Origin: Anaerocolumna sp. AGMB13025
GTDB lineage: Bacteria > Bacillota > Clostridia > Lachnospirales > Lachnospiraceae
Reading direction: 5' to 3'
NCBI RefSeq assembly: GCF_029689925.1
Contig: NZ_CP121445.1
Span: forward strand, 1,171,001 to 1,235,000
DNA length: 64,000 nt
Below, piece after piece: positions 34,483-43,489 of the stretch. Under the pieces are notes generated by a model. That model was not told the origin of the DNA, did not search any database, and saw only the letters and a program-made list of their open reading frames with translations. The position numbers and the translations under genes were made by a program. How positions within the stretch are numbered: position 1 is the first letter of the stretch; every line of letters begins with the position of its first letter.

Positions 34483-35808
34483 ATGAAATTAGTAACCACC
34501 AGTTATGTAGATAATAAAAAAGAAACCTTTACTAAGGAATATGAAATGCAGGTGGATAATGGAGCAGCCATGAATGTGGTAAATCTTTATCCGGACATTG
34601 AATACCAGACCTTCCATGGTTTTGGGGGAGCGGTAACAGAAGCTGCAGGTTATGCCTTCTCTAAATTGTCAAAAGAGAATCAGGAAAAAGTTGCAGACCA
34701 ATACTTTGGTACAGAAGGTAACCAATATAACTTAATCCGTACCCATATTGACAGTTGTGATTTTTCACTGGATAATTATGAGGCGATGTCAGACCCTGAT
34801 GATGTTTCGATGGAATCCTTTACTCTTGACCGGGATGAGAAGTATATTCTGCCCTTATTAAGAGCTGGTCTGGCCAAAAGAAAAGAACCCTTTGATTTAA
34901 TGCTTACTCCCTGGTCACCACCGGCATTTATGAAGACCAATGGAGACCGGAATCACGGCGGAAAGTTAAAGAAGGAGTTTATGGGCTTCTGGGCTGAATA
35001 TATCTGCCGCTATATTAAAGAATATGAAGCAAAAGGCTTTCCGGTAAACCGTATTACCGTACAGAATGAACCGGAAGCAGTCCAGTCCTGGGATTCCTGT
35101 ATCTTTTCAGGAGAAGAAGAAAAAGTATTTTTAAGGGACTACTTATATCCCGCACTGGTTAAGAATGATTTAGAAAGGATTAAGGTTAATATCTGGGACC
35201 ATAATAAAGAGAGGTTGTATGACCGTGCCAAAGCTGAGATTGATGCCGATACGGATAAAATGATTGACGGGATTGCGTTCCACTGGTATACCGGGGATCA
35301 TTTTGAGGCGATTGGTATTACAAAGGATGCATTTCCGGGTAAAGAGCTGATCTTTACGGAAGGCTGTGTAGAATACAGCAGGTTTGATGCAAGCCAGTTG
35401 TCCAATGCCCAGATGTACGCACATGATATTATTGGAAATATGAATGCCGGAATGACAGGCTTTATTGACTGGAATATCCTGTTGGACGAAAAAGGCGGAC
35501 CAAACCATGTGAATAATTATTGCGATGCCCCCATCATGATTGATACGAAGAAGGATACCTTTGAACAGAAACTTTCCTTTGATTATATTGGACATTTCAG
35601 CAGATATATTAAGAAGGATGCAAAGCGTATTGCATTTACAAAATATACGGATAAATTAGAACTGACGGCCCTTAAAAATCCAGAGGGTTCCCTGGTGTTA
35701 GTAGCACTTAACCGTACGGAGCAGGATTTACCCGTTTCCATTCGCCTAGAAGGGAAAACCGTGGACTTTACGGTAGCGAAAGCTTCAATTGCTACGGCAA
35801 TATTCTAA
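34483..35808 (+). CDS. glycoside hydrolase family 30 (beta-glucosidase / glucosylceramidase type)
   Basis: A 441-residue retaining beta-glycosidase. Seen: TFHGFGGAVTEAAGYAFSKL near the N-terminus, LMLTPWSPPAFMKTNGDRN, the acid/base Glu in ITVQNEPEAVQSWDSC and the nucleophile Glu in LIFTEGCVEYSR. No signal peptide, so it acts on imported oligosaccharides. GH30 enzymes of this type cleave beta-1,6- or beta-1,3-linked glucosides. Its place after the LacI and phosphorylase genes suggests joint use of a beta-glucan. Followed by a strong terminator. Confidence 0.9.
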   Translation: MKLVTTSYVDNKKETFTKEYEMQVDNGAAMNVVNLYPDIEYQTFHGFGGAVTEAAGYAFSKLSKENQEKVADQYFGTEGNQYNLIRTHIDSCDFSLDNYEAMSDPDDVSMESFTLDRDEKYILPLLRAGLAKRKEPFDLMLTPWSPPAFMKTNGDRNHGGKLKKEFMGFWAEYICRYIKEYEAKGFPVNRITVQNEPEAVQSWDSCIFSGEEEKVFLRDYLYPALVKNDLERIKVNIWDHNKERLYDRAKAEIDADTDKMIDGIAFHWYTGDHFEAIGITKDAFPGKELIFTEGCVEYSRFDASQLSNAQMYAHDIIGNMNAGMTGFIDWNILLDEKGGPNHVNNYCDAPIMIDTKKDTFEQKLSFDYIGHFSRYIKKDAKRIAFTKYTDKLELTALKNPEGSLVLVALNRTEQDLPVSIRLEGKTVDFTVAKASIATAIF

Positions 35809-35969
35809 ACTATAATTGGTTATACTAATTAGACATGTCGGAAAAGGTCATATTATAGATAAAAAGGTATGATGATTTATGGAAAAATATTATAAAAATC
35901 CCCAAATTGCTGTTGCATTTTAAAAAGCAGTGTGCTATATTCAAGTTACATTATTATTTTGATGGGCAA

Positions 35970-36004
35970 AGAAGTCAAGACAGGTACGTTTTGACTTCTT
36001 TTTT
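35970..36004 (+). terminator. terminator after GH30 gene
   Basis: AGAAGTCAA (35970-35978) pairs perfectly with TTGACTTCT (35991-35999), followed by TTTTTATTTTT. Confidence 0.85.
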
Positions 36005-36073
36005 ATTTTTACCCATCGTGGATTTAATATTGCTTTTTCATTGAATAGTTAAAATTTTGACTTATTAACAATG

Positions 36074-36250
36074 GAGTTTAAGCTTTTTTGCTTAGACTCT
36101 TTTTTTATTGCATAGGAAACTTCTTCGAACTTACCTATGCAATAAAAAAGCCTTCCAGGCAGGATGCGCATGACGCACTTAAGGAAGATTGTCACTGTCG
36201 TGACAGTGCGTCAGCGCTAGAGTCTGGCGAGCCAGACACTTTTTTTCTTT
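36074..36250 (+). promoter_or_regulatory. attenuator-like leader of the ammonium transport operon
   Basis: First hairpin GAGTTTAAGC (36074-36083) with GCTTAGACTC (36090-36099) plus seven T is a terminator. Its T-run can instead pair: TTATTGCATAGG (36105-36116) with CCTATGCAATAA (36134-36145), extended by the T and A runs. Further on, TGACGCACT (36171-36179) with AGTGCGTCA (36205-36213) competes with CACTGTC (36193-36199) and GACAGTG (36202-36208). It ends with GTCTGGC (36222-36228) and GCCAGAC (36231-36237) plus a T-run. Clostridial nitrogen operons often use ANTAR-type antitermination; that is a possible reading only. Confidence 0.5.
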
Positions 36251-36276
36251 TACTCATTAAATTTAAAGGAGGAATT

Positions 36277-36570
36277 ATGAAAAATCAAAACCAATCTACA
36301 ATTTTAAAGCAAAAAGCATTATCCTTAACCGTACTTTTTGGTTCAGCCTTATTCATTATTTTTCTGGGTATGTTTTTTTGCGCGTTCAGCTTTATGAATA
36401 ACATCAGTTTCAAAGTTTTAAATGCACAAATACCGGGAGTGATATTCGGCTTATTGGTTATGTATCTGGGTATCCGGTATTACCTGTCTGTAGACAGATT
36501 AAAAGTGGAAATTTATAAAAATGCTTCAGGCTTTTCTTTCAGTAATCTTAAGAAGCAGAAGAAAAAGTAA
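36277..36570 (+). CDS. small two-helix membrane protein in the amt operon
   Basis: A 97-residue protein with two transmembrane helices (SLTVLFGSALFIIFLGMFFC and IPGVIFGLLVMYLGIRYYLS) and a basic C-terminus (NLKKQKKK). Start ATG 36277 follows AAAGGAGG; the frame extends left through the leader hairpins but without a ribosome site. It lies 50 bp before amt and after the leader terminator, so it is controlled with ammonium transport. I do not recognise the family; it may be an accessory of Amt. Confidence 0.7.
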   Translation: MKNQNQSTILKQKALSLTVLFGSALFIIFLGMFFCAFSFMNNISFKVLNAQIPGVIFGLLVMYLGIRYYLSVDRLKVEIYKNASGFSFSNLKKQKKK

Positions 36571-36620
36571 CTTGTATTAGCCAGATAAAATATCTGCTAA
36601 AAATAAAGGAGGTAATTATT

Positions 36621-38192
36621 ATGAAAAAAACAGGAACAATCATTGGCTTACTGGTAGTATTAGGAATAGCGGCAATTGCCTTGGCTTTGGCATTTTCCTC
36701 ACCTGGCAGCGCTGATCCGACAGGTGCGTCCTATGTAACCCCTACCGGGTCGGAAACAATTACAGATGTAGCCACAACAGCCAACAAAGCTTATTATGGT
36801 GCTAATTTTACCTGGATTATGATAACCGGCTTTATGGTATTCTTTTTCCAGTGCGGTTTTGCTATGGTAGAAACAGGATTCTGCCGCGGTAAAAATGCAG
36901 CCCATACGATGACGATGAACTTTATGGTATTCTTAGTTGGCGCAGTAGGATATTTCCTTGTAGGTTTTGCACTTCAGTTTGGCGGCTCCGGTGGTGCGGT
37001 AGGACTTGGTACGGGAGGCGGAGCACTTAACTCCATGCTGTCCATACCCGGATTTGGTGGTATATTAGGTTATAAAGGCTTTTTATTATCTGGTGACGGG
37101 GTTTATGATCCCGGTATCTATGCCTTATTTTTCTTTCAGATGGTATTCATGGACACTACCGTTACGATTCCCACTGGTGCTGTTGCAGAAAGAGTTAAAT
37201 ATTCCACCGTTGTTATAACCTCATTTTTTATTTCCATGTTCCTCTATCCTCTGTTCGGAAACTGGGTATGGGGCGGCGGCTGGTTGTCAACCCTTGGTAA
37301 AAACTTTGGTTTGGGTCATGGTGTAGTAGATTTTGCAGGTTCAGCAGTTGTTCACTCTATGGGTGGTATGCTGGCGCTGGCAGGTGCTATTGTTATTGGA
37401 CCAAGAATTGGTAAATTTAAAAAAGACGGGACCACAAGAGCATTTCCGGGGCATGATATCCCTATGGCCATTATAGGTACAATTATCTTATTTTTCTGCT
37501 GGTTTTCTTTTAATGCCGGTTCCACATTGAACTCTTCGGATTTCAGACTTTCTGTTGTTGCTACGAATACTATGATAGCCGGTGCAATCGGAGGCTTGGC
37601 AGCAATGTTTTATATGTGGATCAGATATGGTAAACCGGATCCTTCCATGACAGCAAATGGTGCACTGGCAGGTTTGGTTGCTATCACAGCCCCTTGTGCA
37701 TTTGTGAATGCCGCCTCAGCTTTTATAATAGGGTTAATAGCAGGTATCTTGGTTTGCTTGGCAGTATCCTTTGTAGAGAACAAATTAAAGTTAGATGACC
37801 CGGTAGGTGCCATTTCAGTTCATTGTGTAAATGGTCTTTGGGGAGTTCTTTCTTTAGGTTTATTTGCCGACGGGTCCTATGGGGACGGAGTCAATGGTGT
37901 TGCAGGTGGAGTTACAGGTTTATTCTACGGGGATGCTTCCCAGTTTATAGCCCAGTTTATTGCAGTAATAGTTCTTTTTGTATGGGGATTTGGGGTATCT
38001 TACGTATTCTTTAAAGCGCTGGATAAAGTTTGGGGTTTAAGGGTTTCACCCGAAGCCGAACTTGCAGGACTTGATATACCCGAAATGGGCGTAGCCGCAT
38101 ATCCTGACCTTCAGTTAGTAAAATCAGAACTGGATTTTGACTCTGCTGATAATGCAGAAATCAAGCAGTTAGCAAGATTTAAGAAGGCCTAA
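36621..38192 (+). CDS. amt: ammonium transporter Amt
   Basis: Conducts ammonium across the membrane under nitrogen limitation. The 523-residue protein has a hydrophobic signal-like N-terminus, the first-helix signature FTWIMITGFMVFFFQCGFAM, VETGFCRGKNAAHT, the pore twin histidines in AVVHSMGGMLALAG and SVHCVNGLWG, and about eleven helices. The C-terminal tail (from GLRVSPEAELAGLDIPEMG) carries the conserved segment that contacts PII protein. GGAGG precedes the ATG. A PII gene follows. Confidence 0.96.
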   Translation: MKKTGTIIGLLVVLGIAAIALALAFSSPGSADPTGASYVTPTGSETITDVATTANKAYYGANFTWIMITGFMVFFFQCGFAMVETGFCRGKNAAHTMTMNFMVFLVGAVGYFLVGFALQFGGSGGAVGLGTGGGALNSMLSIPGFGGILGYKGFLLSGDGVYDPGIYALFFFQMVFMDTTVTIPTGAVAERVKYSTVVITSFFISMFLYPLFGNWVWGGGWLSTLGKNFGLGHGVVDFAGSAVVHSMGGMLALAGAIVIGPRIGKFKKDGTTRAFPGHDIPMAIIGTIILFFCWFSFNAGSTLNSSDFRLSVVATNTMIAGAIGGLAAMFYMWIRYGKPDPSMTANGALAGLVAITAPCAFVNAASAFIIGLIAGILVCLAVSFVENKLKLDDPVGAISVHCVNGLWGVLSLGLFADGSYGDGVNGVAGGVTGLFYGDASQFIAQFIAVIVLFVWGFGVSYVFFKALDKVWGLRVSPEAELAGLDIPEMGVAAYPDLQLVKSELDFDSADNAEIKQLARFKKA

Positions 38193-38316
38193 CGAGAATT
38201 AGAATAATTTGACAACAGGCTTCTTCGAGCTTATAATGAGGTTATAAATGACGAGGATACGTATCCTTTTCACGATTATTAAACATTACGGCTATATGCC
38301 GAAGGGAGGTAATTGT

Positions 38317-38655
38317 ATGAAGAAATTGGAGATTATTATTAAACCCGAAAGGTTGGAGGATGTAAAGAAAATTCTCAATGATAATAAGGCAAATGGTTTA
38401 ATGATTTCAAATATTATGGGCTATGGTAACCAGAAAGGCTACACAACGATATACAGAGGAACGGAAACAACGGTAAACCTGCTTCCGAAAGTAAAAGTGG
38501 AAACCGTGGTACCTACTGAAGTTGCGGAATTAATTGTCAATGAAGTAGTAGCACAGATTAACACCGGTAATTACGGTGATGGTAAGATATTTATTTATGA
38601 TGTGGATGATGTAGTGAGAATCCGTACTGGTGAACGTGGTAAAGAAGCATTATAA
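38317..38655 (+). CDS. glnK: nitrogen regulatory protein PII (GlnK/GlnB)
   Basis: A 112-residue trimeric signal protein that blocks Amt according to ATP/ADP and 2-oxoglutarate. Start ATG 38317 follows AAGGGAGG; the longer frame from 38248 has no site. The T-loop is present (GYGNQKGYTTIYRGTE), but residue 51, the uridylylated Tyr of enterobacterial PII, is Thr, so control by uridylylation is unlikely. The C-loop IRTGERG is intact. It follows amt by 124 bp, the usual amt-glnK pairing. Confidence 0.94.
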   Translation: MKKLEIIIKPERLEDVKKILNDNKANGLMISNIMGYGNQKGYTTIYRGTETTVNLLPKVKVETVVPTEVAELIVNEVVAQINTGNYGDGKIFIYDVDDVVRIRTGERGKEAL

Positions 38656-38659
38656 AATA

Positions 38660-38775
38660 ACTACTGCAAAAGAAATACGGCAAAAGAAATAGTGCAAAAG
38701 AAATACTGCAAAAGTAATAGTGCAAAAGAAATGCTGCCAAAGAAATAGTACAAAAGAGCTACTACAAAAGACTAC
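38660..38775. repeat. 15 bp minisatellite after PII gene
   Basis: Units of the type ACTGCAAAAGAAAT repeat about eight times directly after the glnK stop. An inverted repeat GAAGTAC (38795-38801) with GTACTTC (38830-38836) follows and may serve as a weak terminator. No gene is seen in 38656-39066. Confidence 0.75.
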
Positions 38776-38932
38776 AAATAATAATACAGTAAAAGAAGTA
38801 CCGGAGAGTACCCTACACAGTATTTTCCTGTACTTCTCTTTGGGTTATACTAAAGTGTAAGCAGTGCTGAAACCATCTTTATTAAGTTCTGTATACATAT
38901 ATAGGAAATAAGCCCATGTTGATAAATACATC

Positions 38933-38962
38933 TTGATTTTCTCCAAAGAGTTAAGTTATAAT
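38933..38962 (+). promoter_or_regulatory. promoter of lytic transglycosylase gene
   Basis: TTGATT (38933-38938), 18 bp, TATAAT (38957-38962); start near 38969, about 98 bases before the ATG. Confidence 0.5.
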
Positions 38963-39066
38963 AAGATTGGACTAAAAGTAACAAAATATTACATAGAATT
39001 ACAAAAGCTGCTTTATTAACAGGAAACATTCTATCAGGAATGTTGATGTTTTCTAAGGAGAAAATT

Positions 39067-39849
39067 ATGTCAGAAGTCAATCGAATTACGAATGTAGAGA
39101 ATAAGAACGTATATAACATTAATTCAGATAAAAGAACTGCCGGCCCCAGTGCCAGTTTTTCTTCCTATTTAGGAGAAACAAAAAGTCTGGATTCCATATT
39201 TTCAGAGGCATCAGAGAAGTACAAGGTTCCCGTAAACCTGCTAAAAGCCATCGGTAAACAGGAATCAGGCTTTGACTCCAAGGCAGTTTCAAGATGTGGT
39301 GCCCAGGGAATCATGCAGCTTATGCCTGCAACGGCTGCTTCTCTTGGAGTAACGGATTCCTTTGATGCTGAGCAGAATATTATGGGTGGAGCAAAATACA
39401 TCTCACAGTTACTGGATAAATATGACGGAAATTCCAGTTTAGCTCTGGCTGCATATAATGCAGGTAGCAATAATGTTGCCAAATACGGCGGAATACCACC
39501 CTTTAAAGAAACCCAGGACTATGTTAAAAAAGTACTTGGCTATATGAATCAGGGTGTGGATACCAATAATGCCGTAGTTACCACCGGCTCTTTCTCTGCT
39601 TCCGGTGCCGTAACGAATTCACCGATTAATATCCAAGAGATAAAGGACAATATTATTAATAGAAGCGATCTATTAGAGGAAAATTCCACAGACCAGGACC
39701 TGGATTCATTTTTTTCTTATGATGATTATTTAAAATTTATAGATATCTTTTTTAAGGAAGATGACAGAAAAGAACAGAAGGATTATTATACAGCCAATAC
39801 AATTAATATGAACGGTCCGGTTCTGAATCTGCTAAAGATTAAGGGTTAA
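39067..39849 (+). CDS. lytic transglycosylase (SLT domain)
   Basis: Cleaves peptidoglycan glycan strands with formation of 1,6-anhydro-muramic ends. The 260-residue protein has an SLT domain at about 50-165: catalytic Glu in KAIGKQESGFD, then GAQGIMQLMPATA and ALAAYNAGSNNV. There is no classical signal peptide or transmembrane helix; the low-complexity N-terminus (about 45 residues) and the acidic C-terminal tail resemble flagellum- or spore-associated transglycosylases whose export is non-classical. Start ATG 39067 follows AAGGAG. Confidence 0.88.
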   Translation: MSEVNRITNVENKNVYNINSDKRTAGPSASFSSYLGETKSLDSIFSEASEKYKVPVNLLKAIGKQESGFDSKAVSRCGAQGIMQLMPATAASLGVTDSFDAEQNIMGGAKYISQLLDKYDGNSSLALAAYNAGSNNVAKYGGIPPFKETQDYVKKVLGYMNQGVDTNNAVVTTGSFSASGAVTNSPINIQEIKDNIINRSDLLEENSTDQDLDSFFSYDDYLKFIDIFFKEDDRKEQKDYYTANTINMNGPVLNLLKIKG

Positions 39850-39914
39850 ATGATAAGGAATTAATGTAATTGGCTATTAATATATTTTGTGAGCAGATAA
39901 TCGAGGTAACAATA

Positions 39915-40406
39915 ATGAAAAGAGTCGGAGCAGTTATAAATGCGATGATAGAGTATTATTCCGGTGATATAAAAAGAATTAACCATTTTATGAAGGTATA
40001 TGGTTTTGCAAAAGCCATAGGCGAGATGGAAAATCTGGAGGAAACTACCCAGGAAATACTGGAAGTAACGGCAGCAGTACATGATATTGGTATTAAGGTA
40101 AGCGAAGAAAAATATCATAGCAGCGCCGGACATTATCAGCAGATCGAAGGTCCTGCGGTTGCAGAAAAGATGCTTACTGCGCTTGGTTATGAGAAAGAAT
40201 TGATAGACCGGGTATGTTATTTAATTGCTCATCATCATACTTACAGCAATATGGATGGCTTGGATTATCAGATATTAGTGGAAGCTGATTTTCTGGTGAA
40301 TCTGAATGAAGACAAGGTATCAGCAGAGGGTATTAAGAAGGTAAAAGAGAATATCTTTAAAACTAAAACAGGATTATCCTTTTTAAATAATTGTTTTGGT
40401 GAATAA
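39915..40406 (+). CDS. HD-domain phosphohydrolase
   Basis: A 163-residue single HD domain: metal ligands His in INHFMKVYGFAKAIG, HD in TAAVHDIGI, and LIAHHHTYSNM, with Asp in LVEADFLVNL. Such proteins hydrolyse nucleotides or other phosphomonoesters; the substrate is not deducible. Start ATG 39915 follows CGAGG; the frame is open to 39870 without a site. It lies 65 bp after the transglycosylase on the same strand. Confidence 0.8.
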   Translation: MKRVGAVINAMIEYYSGDIKRINHFMKVYGFAKAIGEMENLEETTQEILEVTAAVHDIGIKVSEEKYHSSAGHYQQIEGPAVAEKMLTALGYEKELIDRVCYLIAHHHTYSNMDGLDYQILVEADFLVNLNEDKVSAEGIKKVKENIFKTKTGLSFLNNCFGE

Positions 40407-40510
40407 CTATTCTACTAGATTAGAAACCAAACTCTTTGATACCTAACCTTAGGGTTTCGTTTTGGTCTTTACTTTTATCATAATGTAAGTAAATTAATTA
40501 TAATATATAA

Positions 40511-40549
40511 AAACTCAGGAAAAACATAGTTTATCTTTTTCCTGAGTTT
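40511..40549. terminator. bidirectional terminator between HD gene and ABC permease
   Basis: AAACTCAGGAAAAA (40511-40524) pairs perfectly with TTTTTCCTGAGTTT (40536-40549); T-runs on both strands serve the convergent genes on either side. Confidence 0.85.
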
Positions 40550-40633
40550 ATTATTTTGCATTCCGTTTTTATCACATATGAGAAAAGTTCCTTTGGTGAG
40601 ATATAGACCGGTATAAAAAGCTGCACATTCCTA

Positions 40634-41332
40634 TCATTTTAATTTCTTTTCAATCAGTTTAACTAACTGTGACATCGGAAGGCTTATGATTAAATATGCT
40701 CCGGCTAAAATCGTATAGGATTCAATTGTTAAAAAGGTCTGGGAAGCATAGGTCTGGGTTCTTAGCAGCAATTCATATACACTGATATAAGCTAGCAAAG
40801 AAGTGTCCTTAATCATCATGATCAGGTAGTTGCCGAATACCGGTACTACATTTCTCATAGCCTGGGGCAGTACGATACGGAATAAGGTCTCGGTTTTACC
40901 AAATCCCAAGGCAAGTCCTGCTTCCATCTGACCGGGGTCTATGGATTCAATGGCACCACGGATTACTTCTGATAAGTAACAACTGTAGTTAATACCTAAG
41001 GCCAGTACACCTGCAACAATAGGACTCAGCTCAAACTTAAAATCCGAACCAATTAATTGAAGAAAAATATCAACCAATAAAGGCATAACGAAGTACATAT
41101 ATACGATTTGTACGAGTAAAGGGGTTCCCCGGATAAACTCAATCAGTATAACCAATATGGTTTTTAAGATCTTGTGTTTGCTGATACGTCCGATTGCTAT
41201 AAACAAACCCAGTATAACACCAAGCAGGAATGCGAGTAGAGTTACCTGAATTACCAAACCCAAGCCTTTTCCTAATGAAGGTATTAAATACTCGGCAGCA
41301 TCTTTAAAATTCAGCCTCTTAATTATTTCCAT
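40634..41332 (-). CDS. polar amino acid ABC transporter permease
   Basis: A 232-residue His/Gln/Arg-type permease with five or so transmembrane helices, the family EFIRGTPLLVQIVYMYFVMP and the ATPase-contact loop (EAGLALGFGKTETLFRIVLP). Start ATG 41332 follows GGAGG; ATG 41350 is an alternative. Last gene of a three-gene operon read right to left (ATPase, binding protein, permease). Only one permease gene is present, so it probably forms a homodimer. Confidence 0.92.
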   Translation of the reverse strand: MEIIKRLNFKDAAEYLIPSLGKGLGLVIQVTLLAFLLGVILGLFIAIGRISKHKILKTILVILIEFIRGTPLLVQIVYMYFVMPLLVDIFLQLIGSDFKFELSPIVAGVLALGINYSCYLSEVIRGAIESIDPGQMEAGLALGFGKTETLFRIVLPQAMRNVVPVFGNYLIMMIKDTSLLAYISVYELLLRTQTYASQTFLTIESYTILAGAYLIISLPMSQLVKLIEKKLK

Positions 41333-41409
41333 AGTAACCTCCATGCGCATATCACCTTAAAGTGACGTTTTTTGTTTAATTTGAGCAGGTATGCTGACCA
41401 CATATATGA

Positions 41410-42330
41410 CTATTGGACGGTTTTACCCTCGTCAACTCCTACAAAGGCACTTTCATTCATTCCGTATTGTTCCAGATATTTCATTAAGGAACCGTCTTCC
41501 TTCATCTCATCCAGAACTTTATTCACTTCCGCACAGAACTCTTTATCTTCAAATCTTAAGGCGGCACCGATATTACCCTTGGAATCCGAGACATAATCCT
41601 CTGCCAGTTTCAGATCAAGACTGGAATCCTGGGTCAAGGTATAGCCGGCAATGATGGAATCGGTGACACAGGCATCTACTTTACCGGTATTAACCGCTAA
41701 CATTAATTCGGACTGGGAACCCATAATAGTCAGCTCTTTAATTAATCCCTGTGATTCCCAATACTGTGCAATTTCCAGAAATGCGGTGCCCTTTTGTGCT
41801 CCGACGGTCTTATCCTTTAAGTCAGTAAGACTTTTAATGTCAGAATCGGATTTAACAAGAAGACAGTCACCTTCGGAATACCATACATTAGTAAATAATG
41901 CGATTTCCTGGCGTTCCGGTTTTATGTACATGGCATCTACCACCATATCCACGGACTTATTATTTAATTCGATTAACAGGTTTTCAAATGCCACGGTTTT
42001 CATGCGGACTTCAGGAACTCCAAGCCGCTTCATTAAGTCTTTAAAGATTTCTCCATCAACACCGGTATACTCATTGGTTTTTACATCGATGTAGGAGAGG
42101 GGAGCATCATTACTAGAGCCGATGGTTATATAACCCTGCTCCCGTAAGCGCTTTAAGGTGGGACTGACATTTTCGGAATCTGCTGTGGCGGATGTACTTG
42201 TTGCATCTGATGTAACAGAGGAGTTTGCATCCCCCGTTTTGGCCCCGACGTCTTTGGTTTCTTTGCTACAGGCTGTAAACAACATAACTAGTACTGCTAA
42301 AACTGCAAATAATCTGGTATACTTTTTCAT
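41410..42330 (-). CDS. amino acid ABC transporter substrate-binding lipoprotein
   Basis: A 306-residue family 3 solute-binding lipoprotein. The signal ends in a lipobox (VMLFTAC, Cys at about 21) followed by a Ser/Thr-rich linker, then the binding fold (GYITIGSSNDAPLSYIDVKT, GVDGEIFKDLMKRLG, MVVDAMYIKPERQEIALFTN, TVGAQKGTAFLEIAQYWESQ). AGGAGG precedes the ATG. Ligand preference among polar amino acids is not clear from sequence. Confidence 0.92.
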   Translation of the reverse strand: MKKYTRLFAVLAVLVMLFTACSKETKDVGAKTGDANSSVTSDATSTSATADSENVSPTLKRLREQGYITIGSSNDAPLSYIDVKTNEYTGVDGEIFKDLMKRLGVPEVRMKTVAFENLLIELNNKSVDMVVDAMYIKPERQEIALFTNVWYSEGDCLLVKSDSDIKSLTDLKDKTVGAQKGTAFLEIAQYWESQGLIKELTIMGSQSELMLAVNTGKVDACVTDSIIAGYTLTQDSSLDLKLAEDYVSDSKGNIGAALRFEDKEFCAEVNKVLDEMKEDGSLMKYLEQYGMNESAFVGVDEGKTVQ

Positions 42331-42491
42331 ATAGTTCCTCCTTCATTTGGGTAACATAAGTACTTTCTTAAGTTGCTCTTTATAATAAATAATAAACCAA
42401 TGGAAATTTGGTTATTTTACTATCTCTGAAAGGATGAGCAGGAAACGGTTATTTAAGGAATCGCGGTGGGTCTCCGGTTACTGGCGGAGCC

Positions 42492-43238
42492 TTATAATAC
42501 CCTGGCTAAGAAATCCCTGGTCCGTTCGTTTTGCGGATTACCAAAGATTTCTCCCGGTGGTCCTTCTTCCACGATATATCCTTTATCCATAAAAATAACA
42601 CGGTCGGAAACATCTTTAGCAAAAGCCATTTCATGGGTTACGATTACCATAGTCATTCCTTCCGTTGCCAGTTCCTTCATAACCGCCAATACATCGCCGA
42701 CTAATTCCGGATCCAGGGCAGAAGTCGGTTCATCAAACAGGAGCATTTCCGGCTGCATGGCCAAAGCTCTTGCGATAGCCACCCTTTGCTGCTGTCCGCC
42801 GGATAAGGTTTTTGGATAATTATTGGCCTTATCCTCAAGTCCTACTTTTTTTAAAAGATTCATGGCTATTTCGGTAGCTTCTGTTTTGCTTTTTTTATTG
42901 ATCCTCATAGGAGCCATAATGATGTTTTGTAACACTGTCTTTGTGGGAAATAAATTGAATTTCTGAAATACCATGCCTACATTTTTTCGAAGAATTCTAC
43001 TGTCGGTAGTTAAGTCTAACATATCTTTGTCTTTGTAATACATCTTGCCGCCGCTTGGGACTTCCAGTAAATTCATACAGCGTAAAAAGGTACTTTTCCC
43101 TGAGCCGGAAGGTCCGATTATGGTTACAACCTCTCCGCGTTTTACATGCAGGCTGATATTTTTTAGTACCTCCAACTTCCCGAAATTCTTCGACAACTGG
43201 TAAACCCGGATAATATATTCATTTGCCTTATCACTCAT
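42492..43238 (-). CDS. polar amino acid ABC transporter ATP-binding protein
   Basis: A 248-residue GlnQ-type ATPase: Walker [11 protein letters not shown]-loop [11 protein letters not shown], signature [16 protein letters not shown], Walker [14 protein letters not shown] and switch TVIVTHEM-like ([11 protein letters not shown]). First gene of the operon, preceded by AAAAGGAGG and by a 245-base leader with two terminators. The binding protein and permease genes follow on the minus strand. Confidence 0.94.
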   Translation of the reverse strand: MSDKANEYIIRVYQLSKNFGKLEVLKNISLHVKRGEVVTIIGPSGSGKSTFLRCMNLLEVPSGGKMYYKDKDMLDLTTDSRILRKNVGMVFQKFNLFPTKTVLQNIIMAPMRINKKSKTEATEIAMNLLKKVGLEDKANNYPKTLSGGQQQRVAIARALAMQPEMLLFDEPTSALDPELVGDVLAVMKELATEGMTMVIVTHEMAFAKDVSDRVIFMDKGYIVEEGPPGEIFGNPQNERTRDFLARVL

Positions 43239-43289
43239 GCTGTAACCCTCCTTTTGAGTTGAAATGCTTTTGGCTAATACAAAATCAGT

Positions 43290-43483
43290 AATAAAAAAAG
43301 AGACACTATAAGCTTTTTAGTGCCCCTTTACAACAGTTTTTTTACCGATATTAAATTATTGAATTCGCCCCTGGAAATTTGTAAACGGGGGACCTTGGTA
43401 CGTGATACCAAAGAGTTTTAACATAAAAAAAGGGTATTAAGACAGGAGTTAATCTTAATACACCATTGTATCGCTTCTTGATG
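43290..43483 (-). promoter_or_regulatory. attenuator leader of the amino acid ABC operon
   Basis: Read on the minus strand from about 43483: a terminator (arms 43464-43453 and 43442-43432, then seven T); a hairpin CTTTGGTA/TACCAAGG (between 43413 and 43393); and a final terminator (GGGGCACTA 43326-43318 with TAGTGTCTC 43308-43300, then seven T). GTAAAGGGG (43331-43323) overlaps that terminator arm and can pair instead with CCCC-GTTTAC (43390-43381), and the CCCC can also pair with AGGGG (43373-43369). This is a switchable layout. No T-box, SAM, lysine or other familiar aptamer is recognised. Confidence 0.55.
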
Positions 43484-43489
43484 TTGCAT

